The notes under the pieces are model-generated. The model made no database searches, had not been told where the DNA came from, and saw only the letters and a program-made list of their open reading frames with translations. A DNA stretch of 32,548 nt from Draconibacterium orientale (lineage in GTDB: Bacteria; Bacteroidota; Bacteroidia; Bacteroidales; JAADGE01), in assembly GCA_020721645.1 (NCBI GenBank), contig DYMH01000027.1:1-32548 (forward strand), written 5' to 3'. The translations under genes were made by a program, and so were the position numbers. The stretch's first letter is position 1. Every line of letters begins with the position of its first letter. Shown here piece by piece: positions 1 to 7,912 of the stretch.

Positions 1-76
1 AATTTTGGAATGTAAACGGATATTTGGAAAAATAGGACTTTTTCAGGGGTGACTAATTATTTTTGCAAATTTACAT

Positions 77-103
77 TTATTTGACCTACGTAGGGTCAAA
101 TAA
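77..103 (-). terminator. hairpin after the Ehr operon, possible terminator
   Basis: Perfect 10-bp inverted repeat: TTATTTGACC (77-86), loop of 7, GGTCAAATAA (94-103). It lies directly after the stop codon of the small-subunit gene, the last gene of the minus-strand operon. No clear U-run follows on the minus strand, so it may be a weak or factor-assisted terminator or an mRNA 3'-end stabiliser. Confidence 0.4.
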
Positions 104-104
104 A

Positions 105-857
105 CTATCTCCGTTTTCTAGTAAAATCCAGAATGGCATTAATAAACATCAAAGGGTGAATCGGATTTCCGGGAATATACAAATCGACGGGATATTTTTC
201 TAAAAACCGCCTGTCGAGAGCCGGACTGTCGGCAAAAATACCGCCGCTGACAGCATCGACACCTGCCAAAATGATAATTTTAGGCTCCGGCACTGCATCA
301 TAGGCAATTTGCAAAGGAGTTGCCATGTTTTTGGCAATCGGCCCGGTTATTACGATACCGTCGGCATGGCGCGGCGAAGCGACAAAATCGATCCCGAAAC
401 GACTCATATCAAAATTTACATTATTGGCAGCATTCATTTCCCATTCGCAACTGTTGTCGCCGCCTGCGGAAACTTGTCGTAATTTGAGCGAACTGCTGAA
501 ATATTTTCTGATTTCGGGGCGAATTATTTGTTCGTTCATCGTAATCGGAAAATCATCACCTTCTTTAACAATTAATCGACTGCGGTCGTTCGATGCTAAT
601 TTATAATCTTTCGTAAAACGAATTTTTTCGGGAAACGCAACAGCACATTCGCCGCAAAAGGCACATTTTCCCAAATCTATTTGGACAGGATTTGTCGAAA
701 TAGCATTTAAGGGACACAAATCGACCAATGCAACTTCATCGACTGAACTATTACTTATAACCGGTCTGCCTCGATATACTCCCGGAACTACGGAAGTTCT
801 GACATCAGAAATGTACTGTTTTCCTTGATGATAGAGTATTTTGATTGAGTTGAACAT
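105..857 (-). CDS. Ehr complex small subunit: one-cluster ferredoxin domain fused to a NuoB/HyfI-like domain that has lost its cluster ligands
   Basis: 250 residues from the ATG at 857; a TTG start at 926 would overlap the upstream gene and add an unlikely leader. The N-terminal half is a HycF/NuoI-like ferredoxin domain with Cys48 (LCP), Cys65, Cys68 and Cys71. The usual fourth Cys of that last motif is missing (AFP at 74-76), so only one 4Fe-4S cluster is expected. The C-terminal half aligns with group 4 hydrogenase small subunits and NuoB (RHADGIVITGP at 163-173, SGGIF, PVDLYIPG). Of the four ligands of the proximal/N2 cluster only Cys137 remains: the first Cys position reads Asp134, the third is in GVDA (199-202) and the fourth is Asn231 in PGNP. 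It probably sits on the cytoplasmic face against the large subunit. Electron transfer cannot follow the usual hydrogenase route. Family placement is firm; function is unknown. Confidence 0.85.
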   Translation of the reverse strand: MFNSIKILYHQGKQYISDVRTSVVPGVYRGRPVISNSSVDEVALVDLCPLNAISTNPVQIDLGKCAFCGECAVAFPEKIRFTKDYKLASNDRSRLIVKEGDDFPITMNEQIIRPEIRKYFSSSLKLRQVSAGGDNSCEWEMNAANNVNFDMSRFGIDFVASPRHADGIVITGPIAKNMATPLQIAYDAVPEPKIIILAGVDAVSGGIFADSPALDRRFLEKYPVDLYIPGNPIHPLMFINAILDFTRKRR

Positions 858-907
858 TTTGTTGAATTTTAAGTTGAAAGTCGAAGTGTAATTTGTTTTA
901 CTTTTGG

Positions 908-2407
908 CTAAAGATCGTGCCCGCAATACGACAAATTAAAACTTTTGTTACAAATCGGGAAATCTGAAATTTCGTTATTCCTCACAGCCATCGCCAGAGC
1001 CGTCCAATTATGGAACGAAGGGTCTTTTATTTTGTAAACTGCCAATTCTCCGTTTTCGTCGGTAATTGCACAGTGGCAAATTTCACCGCGCCAACCTTCT
1101 ACTAAAGAAATTGTAAAAGAACTTGGAGCCGGCTGATATTTTTCGGTGATATTTTTTGATTCCGCAGGCATTTCGTCCAGCATTTTACGGATATAATCGA
1201 TAGATTGCAAAATTTCTTCTTTTCTGATTTGAGTTCGAGAATATACATCGCCGTGTCGCTTTACAATTGGTTGATGATTCAGGGTTTCATAAATGCCGAA
1301 TGGGTGTGTTTTGCGAATATCGCGTTCCGAACCGGATGCACGAGCCGATAAACCTACACAACCCAAAGCCCGAACAGTTTCCTCGGAAACAATTCCGGTT
1401 TTTTCCAAGCGAGCCAAAACCGAAGGTAAGGTGCTCATTGTTTGACTCATTTCTCTAAAATCGGGCTCGTATTTTGCGATAGTTTCTTTCCATTTTTCCA
1501 ATAATTCCGTGTTAAACGAGAAATTTGTTTTAAACGGTCGGATAAGTCCTTTGGCAAATCGATTCCCTGCCCAAATTTGGAAATAATTAATAATCGGAGT
1601 TCGTAAACGCCCAAAAACCGAGCTTCCCAATTGATAAGCAATATCGGTACAAATTGCGCTTAAATCGCCGGTGTGTATGGCGATGCGCTCGTGTTCGAGT
1701 GCCAGAAAACGGTCGAATTGCAATTTCAGCGACGCATCGAAACCACACAAACTTTCCCAAAGATTTACAAACGCAACCGTATGTCCGACAGGTGTATCAC
1801 CCACAATATTTTCGGCAAGCAATATTTTTTGAAGCAGTTTCTTTTTCTTTAAAAACAGTTCTTCAATTCCGCGATGTTGGTAACCTAATTGAATTTCGAG
1901 GTGCAAAATTTGTTCGCCGTTGCAAATAAACCGGAAATGCCCGGGTTCAATAATTCCGGCATGTATCGGACCGACTCCGACTTCGTGCAATTCTTCGCTG
2001 TGAATTTCGAAAAACGGATAATTTTCGACAGTATTTTTCTTATCAAATTGATTTTCGGGGTAGCGAACCGGTTTCAACCACGGATGATCGACGTATTTAA
2101 TTCCGAAATTTTCTGAAATTTCGCGTTCAAATTTTTCAAAAGTTGTATTATGTTTTGTAAAAGATGATAATCGTTGATTTTTATCGACAACAGAGGAAGA
2201 CACTCGAATTGTATGCGAGTCGTCGTCGGCAATACAGCAAATCAATTTGATTTTATCGTTAAAATAATGAGCAAAATAATTGACGCAATGCAAGTTTTGC
2301 AAATCGGAGGTTTCAACGGCATTGATTTGCAAAAATTCATCGTAAACTAAAATCGGAATTTCGGCATGGTCGATGGTTTGATTGTTTTTTATGTTGGTAC
2401 AGTTCAT
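908..2407 (-). CDS. Ehr complex large subunit (NuoCD/HyfG-like), lacking NiFe-binding cysteines
   Basis: 499 residues. Residues 1-130 resemble a NuoC/30-kDa domain; residues 140-499 resemble NuoD/HycE/HyfG, with the characteristic stretch GVGPIHAGIIEPGHFRF (144-160) and GYQHRGIEE (175-183). In NiFe hydrogenases the metal is held by RxCGxC and a C-terminal DPCxxC. Here the first site reads AENIVGDTPVGHT (198-210) with no Cys, and the end reads NLSYCGHDL (491-499) with a single misplaced Cys. The protein also simply ends there, without the peptide normally cleaved after NiFe insertion. It therefore cannot bind a NiFe centre in the known way. The start lies 1 base after the stop of the HyfF-like gene, indicating translational coupling. 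This matches the described 'Ehr' relatives of complex I, whose substrate is not established. Confidence 0.9.
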   Translation of the reverse strand: MNCTNIKNNQTIDHAEIPILVYDEFLQINAVETSDLQNLHCVNYFAHYFNDKIKLICCIADDDSHTIRVSSSVVDKNQRLSSFTKHNTTFEKFEREISENFGIKYVDHPWLKPVRYPENQFDKKNTVENYPFFEIHSEELHEVGVGPIHAGIIEPGHFRFICNGEQILHLEIQLGYQHRGIEELFLKKKKLLQKILLAENIVGDTPVGHTVAFVNLWESLCGFDASLKLQFDRFLALEHERIAIHTGDLSAICTDIAYQLGSSVFGRLRTPIINYFQIWAGNRFAKGLIRPFKTNFSFNTELLEKWKETIAKYEPDFREMSQTMSTLPSVLARLEKTGIVSEETVRALGCVGLSARASGSERDIRKTHPFGIYETLNHQPIVKRHGDVYSRTQIRKEEILQSIDYIRKMLDEMPAESKNITEKYQPAPSSFTISLVEGWRGEICHCAITDENGELAVYKIKDPSFHNWTALAMAVRNNEISDFPICNKSFNLSYCGHDL

Positions 2408-2408
2408 T

Positions 2409-3836
2409 TTATTTCGGTAAATTAATGACGGCTTCCTTGATTAAAATAACAAATTCCGCGGGAGGATTGTATCCCAAATAAATAGCCAAAACCAATAATA
2501 TCAATTGAGACAGCGATTCTACGGGCTTGATTTTTTCGACATGCGATTCGTCGAAATTCGATAATGGCGTGAACAGGAGTTTGAGCAAATTTTTGCCAAA
2601 TCCCCAAATAATAATTGTTAAAAACAGCAATACAAAACCCAAAAGTAAATAATAACGAGCGTTGAACAGCGATTGAAAAATCAAAAATTCGCTTACAAAC
2701 AAGCCGGAAGGCGGAATTGCTGTCGAACTTAGAAATCCGAGTAACAAAATCAAAGCTCCTGTTGTGTTGTATTTGAAGTAATTCCCTACATCGTAAATGC
2801 TTTTACTTTTGAAAACTCTATAAACCTGAGAAAATTGAAAAAATAAGCTTGATTTGACAAAAGCATGAAGAATAATATGTAAAATTGCCGCGTAATATCC
2901 CACTCCACCGGCAGCCAGAGCCAAAGTTACCAAGCCCATGTGTTCGATACTCGAATATGCAAACATTCGTTTGATATTTTTAATTCGAGTCATATAAACC
3001 GTTGCCACGAAAATAGACAAAGTTCCGGCAATCAGTAAAATCATATTTGCCCAAGCGTGCATCGAAGTTTGCGCCATAATGCCGTAGATTCGGAAAATGC
3101 CGACAAATCCCATATTCATCAAAACGCCTGAAAACAGAGCTCCTGCTGCCGAAGGAGCCTTGTCTTTGGCATCTATTCCTGCTGTGTACATGGGCACTAA
3201 ACCTATTTTTACGGTGAATCCTGTAAATATGAACAGAAATGCGAGTTTCAGCCAAAACGGATTCAAAGCCGAAGCGTTTGCCATTAAATTGACAAACGAC
3301 AAATCGTCGGAGCCGGCGTGTTGAAGAGATAAACTCAAAAAAAGTATGCCTATAAAAACAAATGTAATACTTACAGAACAGATAAAAACATATTTCCATG
3401 TTGCTTCCAACGAGCGTTCGTTGCGTCGGTGGTATATTAATGCCGATGCGCTGAGTGTGGTGATTTCGGCAAAAATCCACATAACCGCAATGTGATTTGC
3501 CAAATATGCCGCTCCGATAGAAGTAATTAACAAACTAACGGCGGCGTAATATATAGACTGCGATTTGGGTGAGTCTTTCCTTTCGTTGAGGTAAATATAA
3601 CTGTGAATAAATGCAGGTATGCTGATAATGCTCAATGTGCCCAGTAATAATATTCCCAAAGCATCGACCGTAAAATATTTAAAATCAGTTTCGTGCAAAT
3701 GTAAATATTCGTAAACCGTAAACGACAGTTGCACCAAAACAAATAAAACAATCAACGGAATATACAATTTCCGGTTGCGGTTAAAAAAGAATAATCCGCT
3801 TATTAATGTTGCGATTCCTAAATAAAGTAATATCAT
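2409..3836 (-). CDS. Ehr complex antiporter-like membrane subunit, HyfF/NuoN family
   Basis: 475 residues, strongly hydrophobic throughout, with about 13-14 predicted membrane segments. It belongs to the Mrp/NuoL-M-N proton-translocating family. The conserved helix glutamate is present (Glu124 in WIFAEITTLSASALIYH, 120-136) and so is the broken-helix lysine (Lys210 in FTVKIGLVP). The following loop, which normally reads PLHTWLPDAH, is changed to PMYTAGIDAK (215-224), so the usual His and Trp are gone. Its stop is followed 1 base later by the large-subunit start. Its position just before the catalytic-type subunits matches hyfF in hydrogenase-4 operons. Expected role: proton or sodium translocation within the complex. 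Confidence 0.85.
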   Translation of the reverse strand: MILLYLGIATLISGLFFFNRNRKLYIPLIVLFVLVQLSFTVYEYLHLHETDFKYFTVDALGILLLGTLSIISIPAFIHSYIYLNERKDSPKSQSIYYAAVSLLITSIGAAYLANHIAVMWIFAEITTLSASALIYHRRNERSLEATWKYVFICSVSITFVFIGILFLSLSLQHAGSDDLSFVNLMANASALNPFWLKLAFLFIFTGFTVKIGLVPMYTAGIDAKDKAPSAAGALFSGVLMNMGFVGIFRIYGIMAQTSMHAWANMILLIAGTLSIFVATVYMTRIKNIKRMFAYSSIEHMGLVTLALAAGGVGYYAAILHIILHAFVKSSLFFQFSQVYRVFKSKSIYDVGNYFKYNTTGALILLLGFLSSTAIPPSGLFVSEFLIFQSLFNARYYLLLGFVLLFLTIIIWGFGKNLLKLLFTPLSNFDESHVEKIKPVESLSQLILLVLAIYLGYNPPAEFVILIKEAVINLPK

Positions 3837-3932
3837 ATTTTTTTTCTGATAGTCGAATATGTATAAAATTTGATAATTTGTCGGAAAATATTTCGTAATG
3901 ATTTGTCAGTAATTTGTTTTTCAAACATAATT

Positions 3933-4562
3933 TCAATCAACCAGTCCTTTCAATTCATCGACATCGGGGTTCACCAGAATGTCGCCTATTTTATTGACAA
4001 AGATTCCCAAAATTAGCACACTGACAAAAATATCGAGCATGATTCCCATATTCAGCAACATCGGCATTTCGTTTCCGACAGCCAAAGAAAGAACGAAAAC
4101 GCCGTTTTCGATAATCAAATATCCGACAAGGTGTGTAATGATTTTTTTTCGCGAAGCAATCAGATACAATCCGGTAAACAGGGTGGACAATGCAACGACG
4201 AAAAATATTTTCTGAACATGTGTATCTTCAACGGCATTCGACAATAAAATGGTAATTACAATTATTCCCGTAACGATAATCAGCGAAAAGAAATGCGGCA
4301 AAAACGGTTCGGTTTCGCGAGTCATTTTGTTTCGTTTTATTAAGTATCGTAAAAAAAACGGAACAGCAATCGCCTTAAAAACAATTGTTTCGAGCAAAAC
4401 CAAAACCAAGTTCCATGTTTCGATTTTATCCAACGCATTAAAAGTTACTCCGAACAAAATTAATCCTTGAATAATTAACATATATATAAAGGACAAAATT
4501 CGATTCGATATACTTGTGTATAAAAGCGTAATAATGAATAATATCAGCAATACATCGGTCAT
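3933..4562 (-). CDS. Ehr complex HyfE-like membrane subunit (NuoK-related)
   Basis: 209 residues with about six or seven hydrophobic segments, the length and pattern of hydrogenase-4 component E. The C-terminal half carries the NuoK-like region (LVGYLIIENGVFVLSLAVGN, 145-164) with a membrane-buried Glu in IENG, as is typical for the family. It lies between the HyfC-like and HyfF-like genes, the same relative order as in hyf operons. Expected role: link between the antiporter-like subunits and the peripheral module in proton transfer. Gaps to its neighbours are short (59 and 96 bases), so it should be cotranscribed. Confidence 0.82.
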   Translation of the reverse strand: MTDVLLILFIITLLYTSISNRILSFIYMLIIQGLILFGVTFNALDKIETWNLVLVLLETIVFKAIAVPFFLRYLIKRNKMTRETEPFLPHFFSLIIVTGIIVITILLSNAVEDTHVQKIFFVVALSTLFTGLYLIASRKKIITHLVGYLIIENGVFVLSLAVGNEMPMLLNMGIMLDIFVSVLILGIFVNKIGDILVNPDVDELKGLVD

Positions 4563-4621
4563 TTTTTATAATTTAAAATATTTCTAATTCGTGATATTCA
4601 AATCGGTTTCTTATGATTTTT

Positions 4622-5563
4622 TTAAACAAATTTTCCTGTTAAAAGCAAAACTGCGAAAAATATCAGCAAAGAAACCGAAGACAAGATGAAAATAAATTGC
4701 GGATTGTGTCCCATTCGGAAACGTGCCATGAAGGATTCAATCAACCCGGCAGACACTGCAAACAAAAATTGAACAACAAAAAATAACATTATACCGAAAG
4801 GCAAAGCCATGCCGTCGAGAAAGAAATTGGCAATCAGCGCGCCGTACATTGCAAATTTAAGGCTTGTTGTATAGAGAATCAAACCCAAATCGAAACCGCT
4901 GTTGTCTAAAATCATTACTTCGTGAATCATTGTCAGTTCGAGGTGCGTGTTGGGGTCATCGACAGGCATTCGGCTGTTTTCCGTCATTGCAATCATCACT
5001 AAGACAAATGTTGCCAGAACCGCCAACACGTAGGACAAATAAGTTTCTCGCGTTAGTTCTGCTCCCGGAGCAAAATGCGATGCAAGGTGTAAAGACGAGA
5101 AAATGTCGTGAAACGAAGTGAAACCCGTCAGCAGAGAAAATGAGCCCATTAGAATGAAAAAAGCCGGCTCGGCAAACATCGAAAACAAAGCTTCGCGGCT
5201 TGCCCCCATGCCTTCGAAACTGCTTCCGGTGTCTAATGCACCGATTATGCTGAAAAATTTTCCCATAGCCAACACATAGGCGAAAAATACGAAATCGCCG
5301 TTAAAAGAAATAAATCCGCTGCGCGAACCAAACGGAACGACAAGCAAAGCCGCAAGCACCGAAGCAAAATATACGGTCGGTGCTATTTGGAAGATATAAC
5401 TCGTGGTGCGGCTGTAAACTGCACCTTTACGCAATAATCGAATAATGTCGCGCATGGGTTGCATAATTCCGGGTCCTTTGCGCCCGGAAGCCAGACTTTT
5501 GGTGCGAATTAGAATTCCCATGAAAAACAGGCTCGAAATAAATATCAGTAAAAAACTTATCAT
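4622..5563 (-). CDS. Ehr complex HyfC/NuoH-like membrane anchor subunit
   Basis: 313 residues and about eight membrane helices. Family signatures are intact: GRKGPGIMQPMRD near 27-39 in the first cytoplasmic loop; GASREALFSMFAEPAFF near 120-136; and PVDDPNTHLELTMIHE at 200-215, the acidic loop that couples redox events to proton movement in NuoH and HycD/HyfC. In the superfamily this subunit contacts both peripheral subunits and forms the quinone chamber in complex I. The coupling residues are retained although the NiFe and proximal-cluster ligands are lost, which argues that the complex is active rather than decaying. Confidence 0.88.
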   Translation of the reverse strand: MISFLLIFISSLFFMGILIRTKSLASGRKGPGIMQPMRDIIRLLRKGAVYSRTTSYIFQIAPTVYFASVLAALLVVPFGSRSGFISFNGDFVFFAYVLAMGKFFSIIGALDTGSSFEGMGASREALFSMFAEPAFFILMGSFSLLTGFTSFHDIFSSLHLASHFAPGAELTRETYLSYVLAVLATFVLVMIAMTENSRMPVDDPNTHLELTMIHEVMILDNSGFDLGLILYTTSLKFAMYGALIANFFLDGMALPFGIMLFFVVQFLFAVSAGLIESFMARFRMGHNPQFIFILSSVSLLIFFAVLLLTGKFV

Positions 5564-5630
5564 TGATAATTGTTAATTGTTAATCAGCACAATTGTTTAA
5601 TGAATTTCAAATCTCATGCTTCATTTGTTC

Positions 5631-7655
5631 TTATATTGATTGTAAAAATGAAACGAGTATCAGAATTTTTTCATAAATGTACGGAATAATCATTGCCAAA
5701 GCTATAAATGCGATTTCGTAAATGATATATGTTTGTATTCGTCCGTTTTCGAGAAAAGAAAAAAGGCTGAAAAATGATTTTAACCGGTTCAAAGGTCTGT
5801 CTATCAAAATTTTTTCTATTTTATCGTAAGGGTGAATTTCGTGTCGTCCGCTTGTGGGGAAAATTCCTGTAACATCTTCTCTCCTTTTTTGGATTTCGAG
5901 AACAGGATTCACCAATTTACGATATGTTCGCACGAAAGACGATGCCGTATATTGCATTCTTTCGGCATTTCCGGTGTATCCGCAGCCCCAAGTTGCGTTG
6001 CAATTCACTGTTCTGTTTGTGTTGATTTTTTTTCGTATCAGAAAAATGAGAAAAATCAATCCGAGAAAAATCAGAGAATAATACCCGACCGAAGAAACAG
6101 TCGAAAGTGTCGATGCGACAAAGATTGCGTTGCCGCTCGGGACAGAATCGGTAAATAAATTTAAAGTATTTTGCATCAACACAAAAAAGAATTTCGGGAA
6201 AATACCTATAAGTATAATCGGCACGGCAGCCAAATACATAGGAATGAGTTTTTTGATATTCTTCTCAGGTGCTGTTTCGGAATGCGATTCGCGATTGCTG
6301 CCCAAAAATACTGTTCCGAAAGCTTTCGTAAAACAGAGCATTGCCAGCCCGCCGATAAAAGCCAATGCAAATATCGAAAAAATGAGCATCAGAACCTGCG
6401 CCAGATTTTGGTTTTGAATGCCGTTGAACATTCCGTCGTAAATGATAAATTCTGATACAAATCCGTTGAACGGCGGAATTCCGCAAATTGCCAAAGATGC
6501 AAGCAGAAACAAACCGGCTGTTTGCGGCATGAATTTAATCAATCCGCCGGATTTTTCCAAGTCCAAATTATGTGTGCTTTGATAAATATTTCCCGCGCCG
6601 TAAAACAGCAGCGACTTGAACAGCGAATGGTTGAGCGTGTGAAGTAAAGCTCCTGCAAATCCGGCAAATGTAAGACCGAAACTATTTATTCCCAATCCCA
6701 TGCAACCGATTCCGATGCCGATTCCGATTATACCGATATTTTCGATACTGTGATATGCCAAAAGTTTTTTCAGATTGTGTTGAACAATTGCCAACATTAC
6801 TCCGTAAACTCCCGAAATGACTGAAATTGTTAAAATGACAATGCCCACGAAATAAAAATCGGTTTCGACAGTGAGTATCATTCGCAGAATACCGTAGATT
6901 CCCATTTTAATGATTACGCCCGACATAACGCCCGAAATATGCGACGGTGCTGCCGGGTGTGCATAAGGCAACCACGTATGGAACGGAACAAAACCGGCTT
7001 TGACGGCAAATCCGATAAAAAACAATAAAAACAAAGCTATGCCGATAAATTCGGGACTTGTTGCCGTAAATTGTCGAATTGCTTCGAAATCGAAGGATTT
7101 AGTTTTCGCCGCCGCTCCGATAAAGGCTACAATGAGAAAGAGAACCGAAATGTGAGATTGTACGAAATAATTTAACCCGGCACGCAAAGTTGTGTGTTTC
7201 GTATGTTCAAATATCACCAACAGAAAAGCCGAAACGGTCATCATTTCCCAAGCAATCAAAAAAACTAAACTGTTTTGAATAACGGTAATTGCCGTAAGTG
7301 CGAAATGAAGCGAAATATAAGCCGCAAAATGCAGAGAAATATTTGAAATCTGTTCTTTGTAATGTTTCAGATATTGAACACCGTATAAAATGCCGGTGAT
7401 AAACGTAAAATTTATTATCAGAATAAACCACGCCGAAAGTGAGTCGATACGAATGGGAATAGGTCCGGTAACGGAACTGCCGGCGAAAATATATTCGAGA
7501 TTATTACCCGTGAACAGTATTTGAAATGCCGGAATACTGCTCGCGGTTGCCATAATAAAAACGCCGACTGTTACCATCCAATTTTTTATTTTTAAATTGA
7601 AGGATACAATCCCGACGATTGCTATTAATGCTGATACGGCAAAAAATAATATCAT
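5631..7655 (-). CDS. Ehr complex antiporter-like membrane subunit, HyfB/NuoL family, copy 1 (proximal to hyfC)
   Basis: 674 residues. It is a full-length HyfB-type subunit with about 14 core helices plus a C-terminal extension. Key transport residues are present: Glu137 (IAWEMM) and Lys219 followed by PFHTWLPYAH (His226). The C-terminal part has the HyfB signature TWGCGYTGNAERMQYT (about 545-570), a cytoplasmic stretch and a last helix near the end, comparable to the lateral arm of NuoL. It is a clear paralogue of the next gene upstream and differs from it throughout, so the duplication is old. Expected role: ion translocation. Confidence 0.88.
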   Translation of the reverse strand: MILFFAVSALIAIVGIVSFNLKIKNWMVTVGVFIMATASSIPAFQILFTGNNLEYIFAGSSVTGPIPIRIDSLSAWFILIINFTFITGILYGVQYLKHYKEQISNISLHFAAYISLHFALTAITVIQNSLVFLIAWEMMTVSAFLLVIFEHTKHTTLRAGLNYFVQSHISVLFLIVAFIGAAAKTKSFDFEAIRQFTATSPEFIGIALFLLFFIGFAVKAGFVPFHTWLPYAHPAAPSHISGVMSGVIIKMGIYGILRMILTVETDFYFVGIVILTISVISGVYGVMLAIVQHNLKKLLAYHSIENIGIIGIGIGIGCMGLGINSFGLTFAGFAGALLHTLNHSLFKSLLFYGAGNIYQSTHNLDLEKSGGLIKFMPQTAGLFLLASLAICGIPPFNGFVSEFIIYDGMFNGIQNQNLAQVLMLIFSIFALAFIGGLAMLCFTKAFGTVFLGSNRESHSETAPEKNIKKLIPMYLAAVPIILIGIFPKFFFVLMQNTLNLFTDSVPSGNAIFVASTLSTVSSVGYYSLIFLGLIFLIFLIRKKINTNRTVNCNATWGCGYTGNAERMQYTASSFVRTYRKLVNPVLEIQKRREDVTGIFPTSGRHEIHPYDKIEKILIDRPLNRLKSFFSLFSFLENGRIQTYIIYEIAFIALAMIIPYIYEKILILVSFLQSI

Positions 7656-7912
7656 ATTTCTAATAAGATATGAGATGCAAAATGTTAGATATAATACAAA
7701 ATAATTCTGTGTTTAGCTTTATTACGCAGTTGTATATTTTAATTCTTTTTTGTGATTTTTGTGCCTTCTTTGTAAACCTTTGTGTAATAGCTGTATCACA
7801 AAAGACACAGAGGAGGCACAAAGAAACACAAAGAGAGTCGATACTCTTTAATTAAACGACAATGATTTATTATTGATTTCTAATATCTTGTGTCTAAAAT
7901 CTCATATCTAAG
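7656..7912. repeat. nested inverted repeats between the two hyfB-like genes
   Basis: This 257-bp spacer has an outer 11-bp perfect inverted pair, AGATATGAGAT (7666-7676) and ATCTCATATCT (7899-7909). Nested inside is a long imperfect hairpin with arms of about 43 bases (7748-7790 and 7791-7833), built from words such as TTTGTGCCT and its complement AGGCACAAAG. Words of the type 'cacaaagacacagagg' look like spacer sequence I associate with Bacteroidota genomes. It could be a small mobile or inactive palindromic element, an attenuator, or an mRNA processing site. No gene is supported here. Confidence 0.6.

Noticed and set aside
2980-3480. 166-residue minus-strand ORF in another frame of the HyfF-like gene
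   Set aside because: Out-of-frame shadow with Arg/Phe/His-rich composition.
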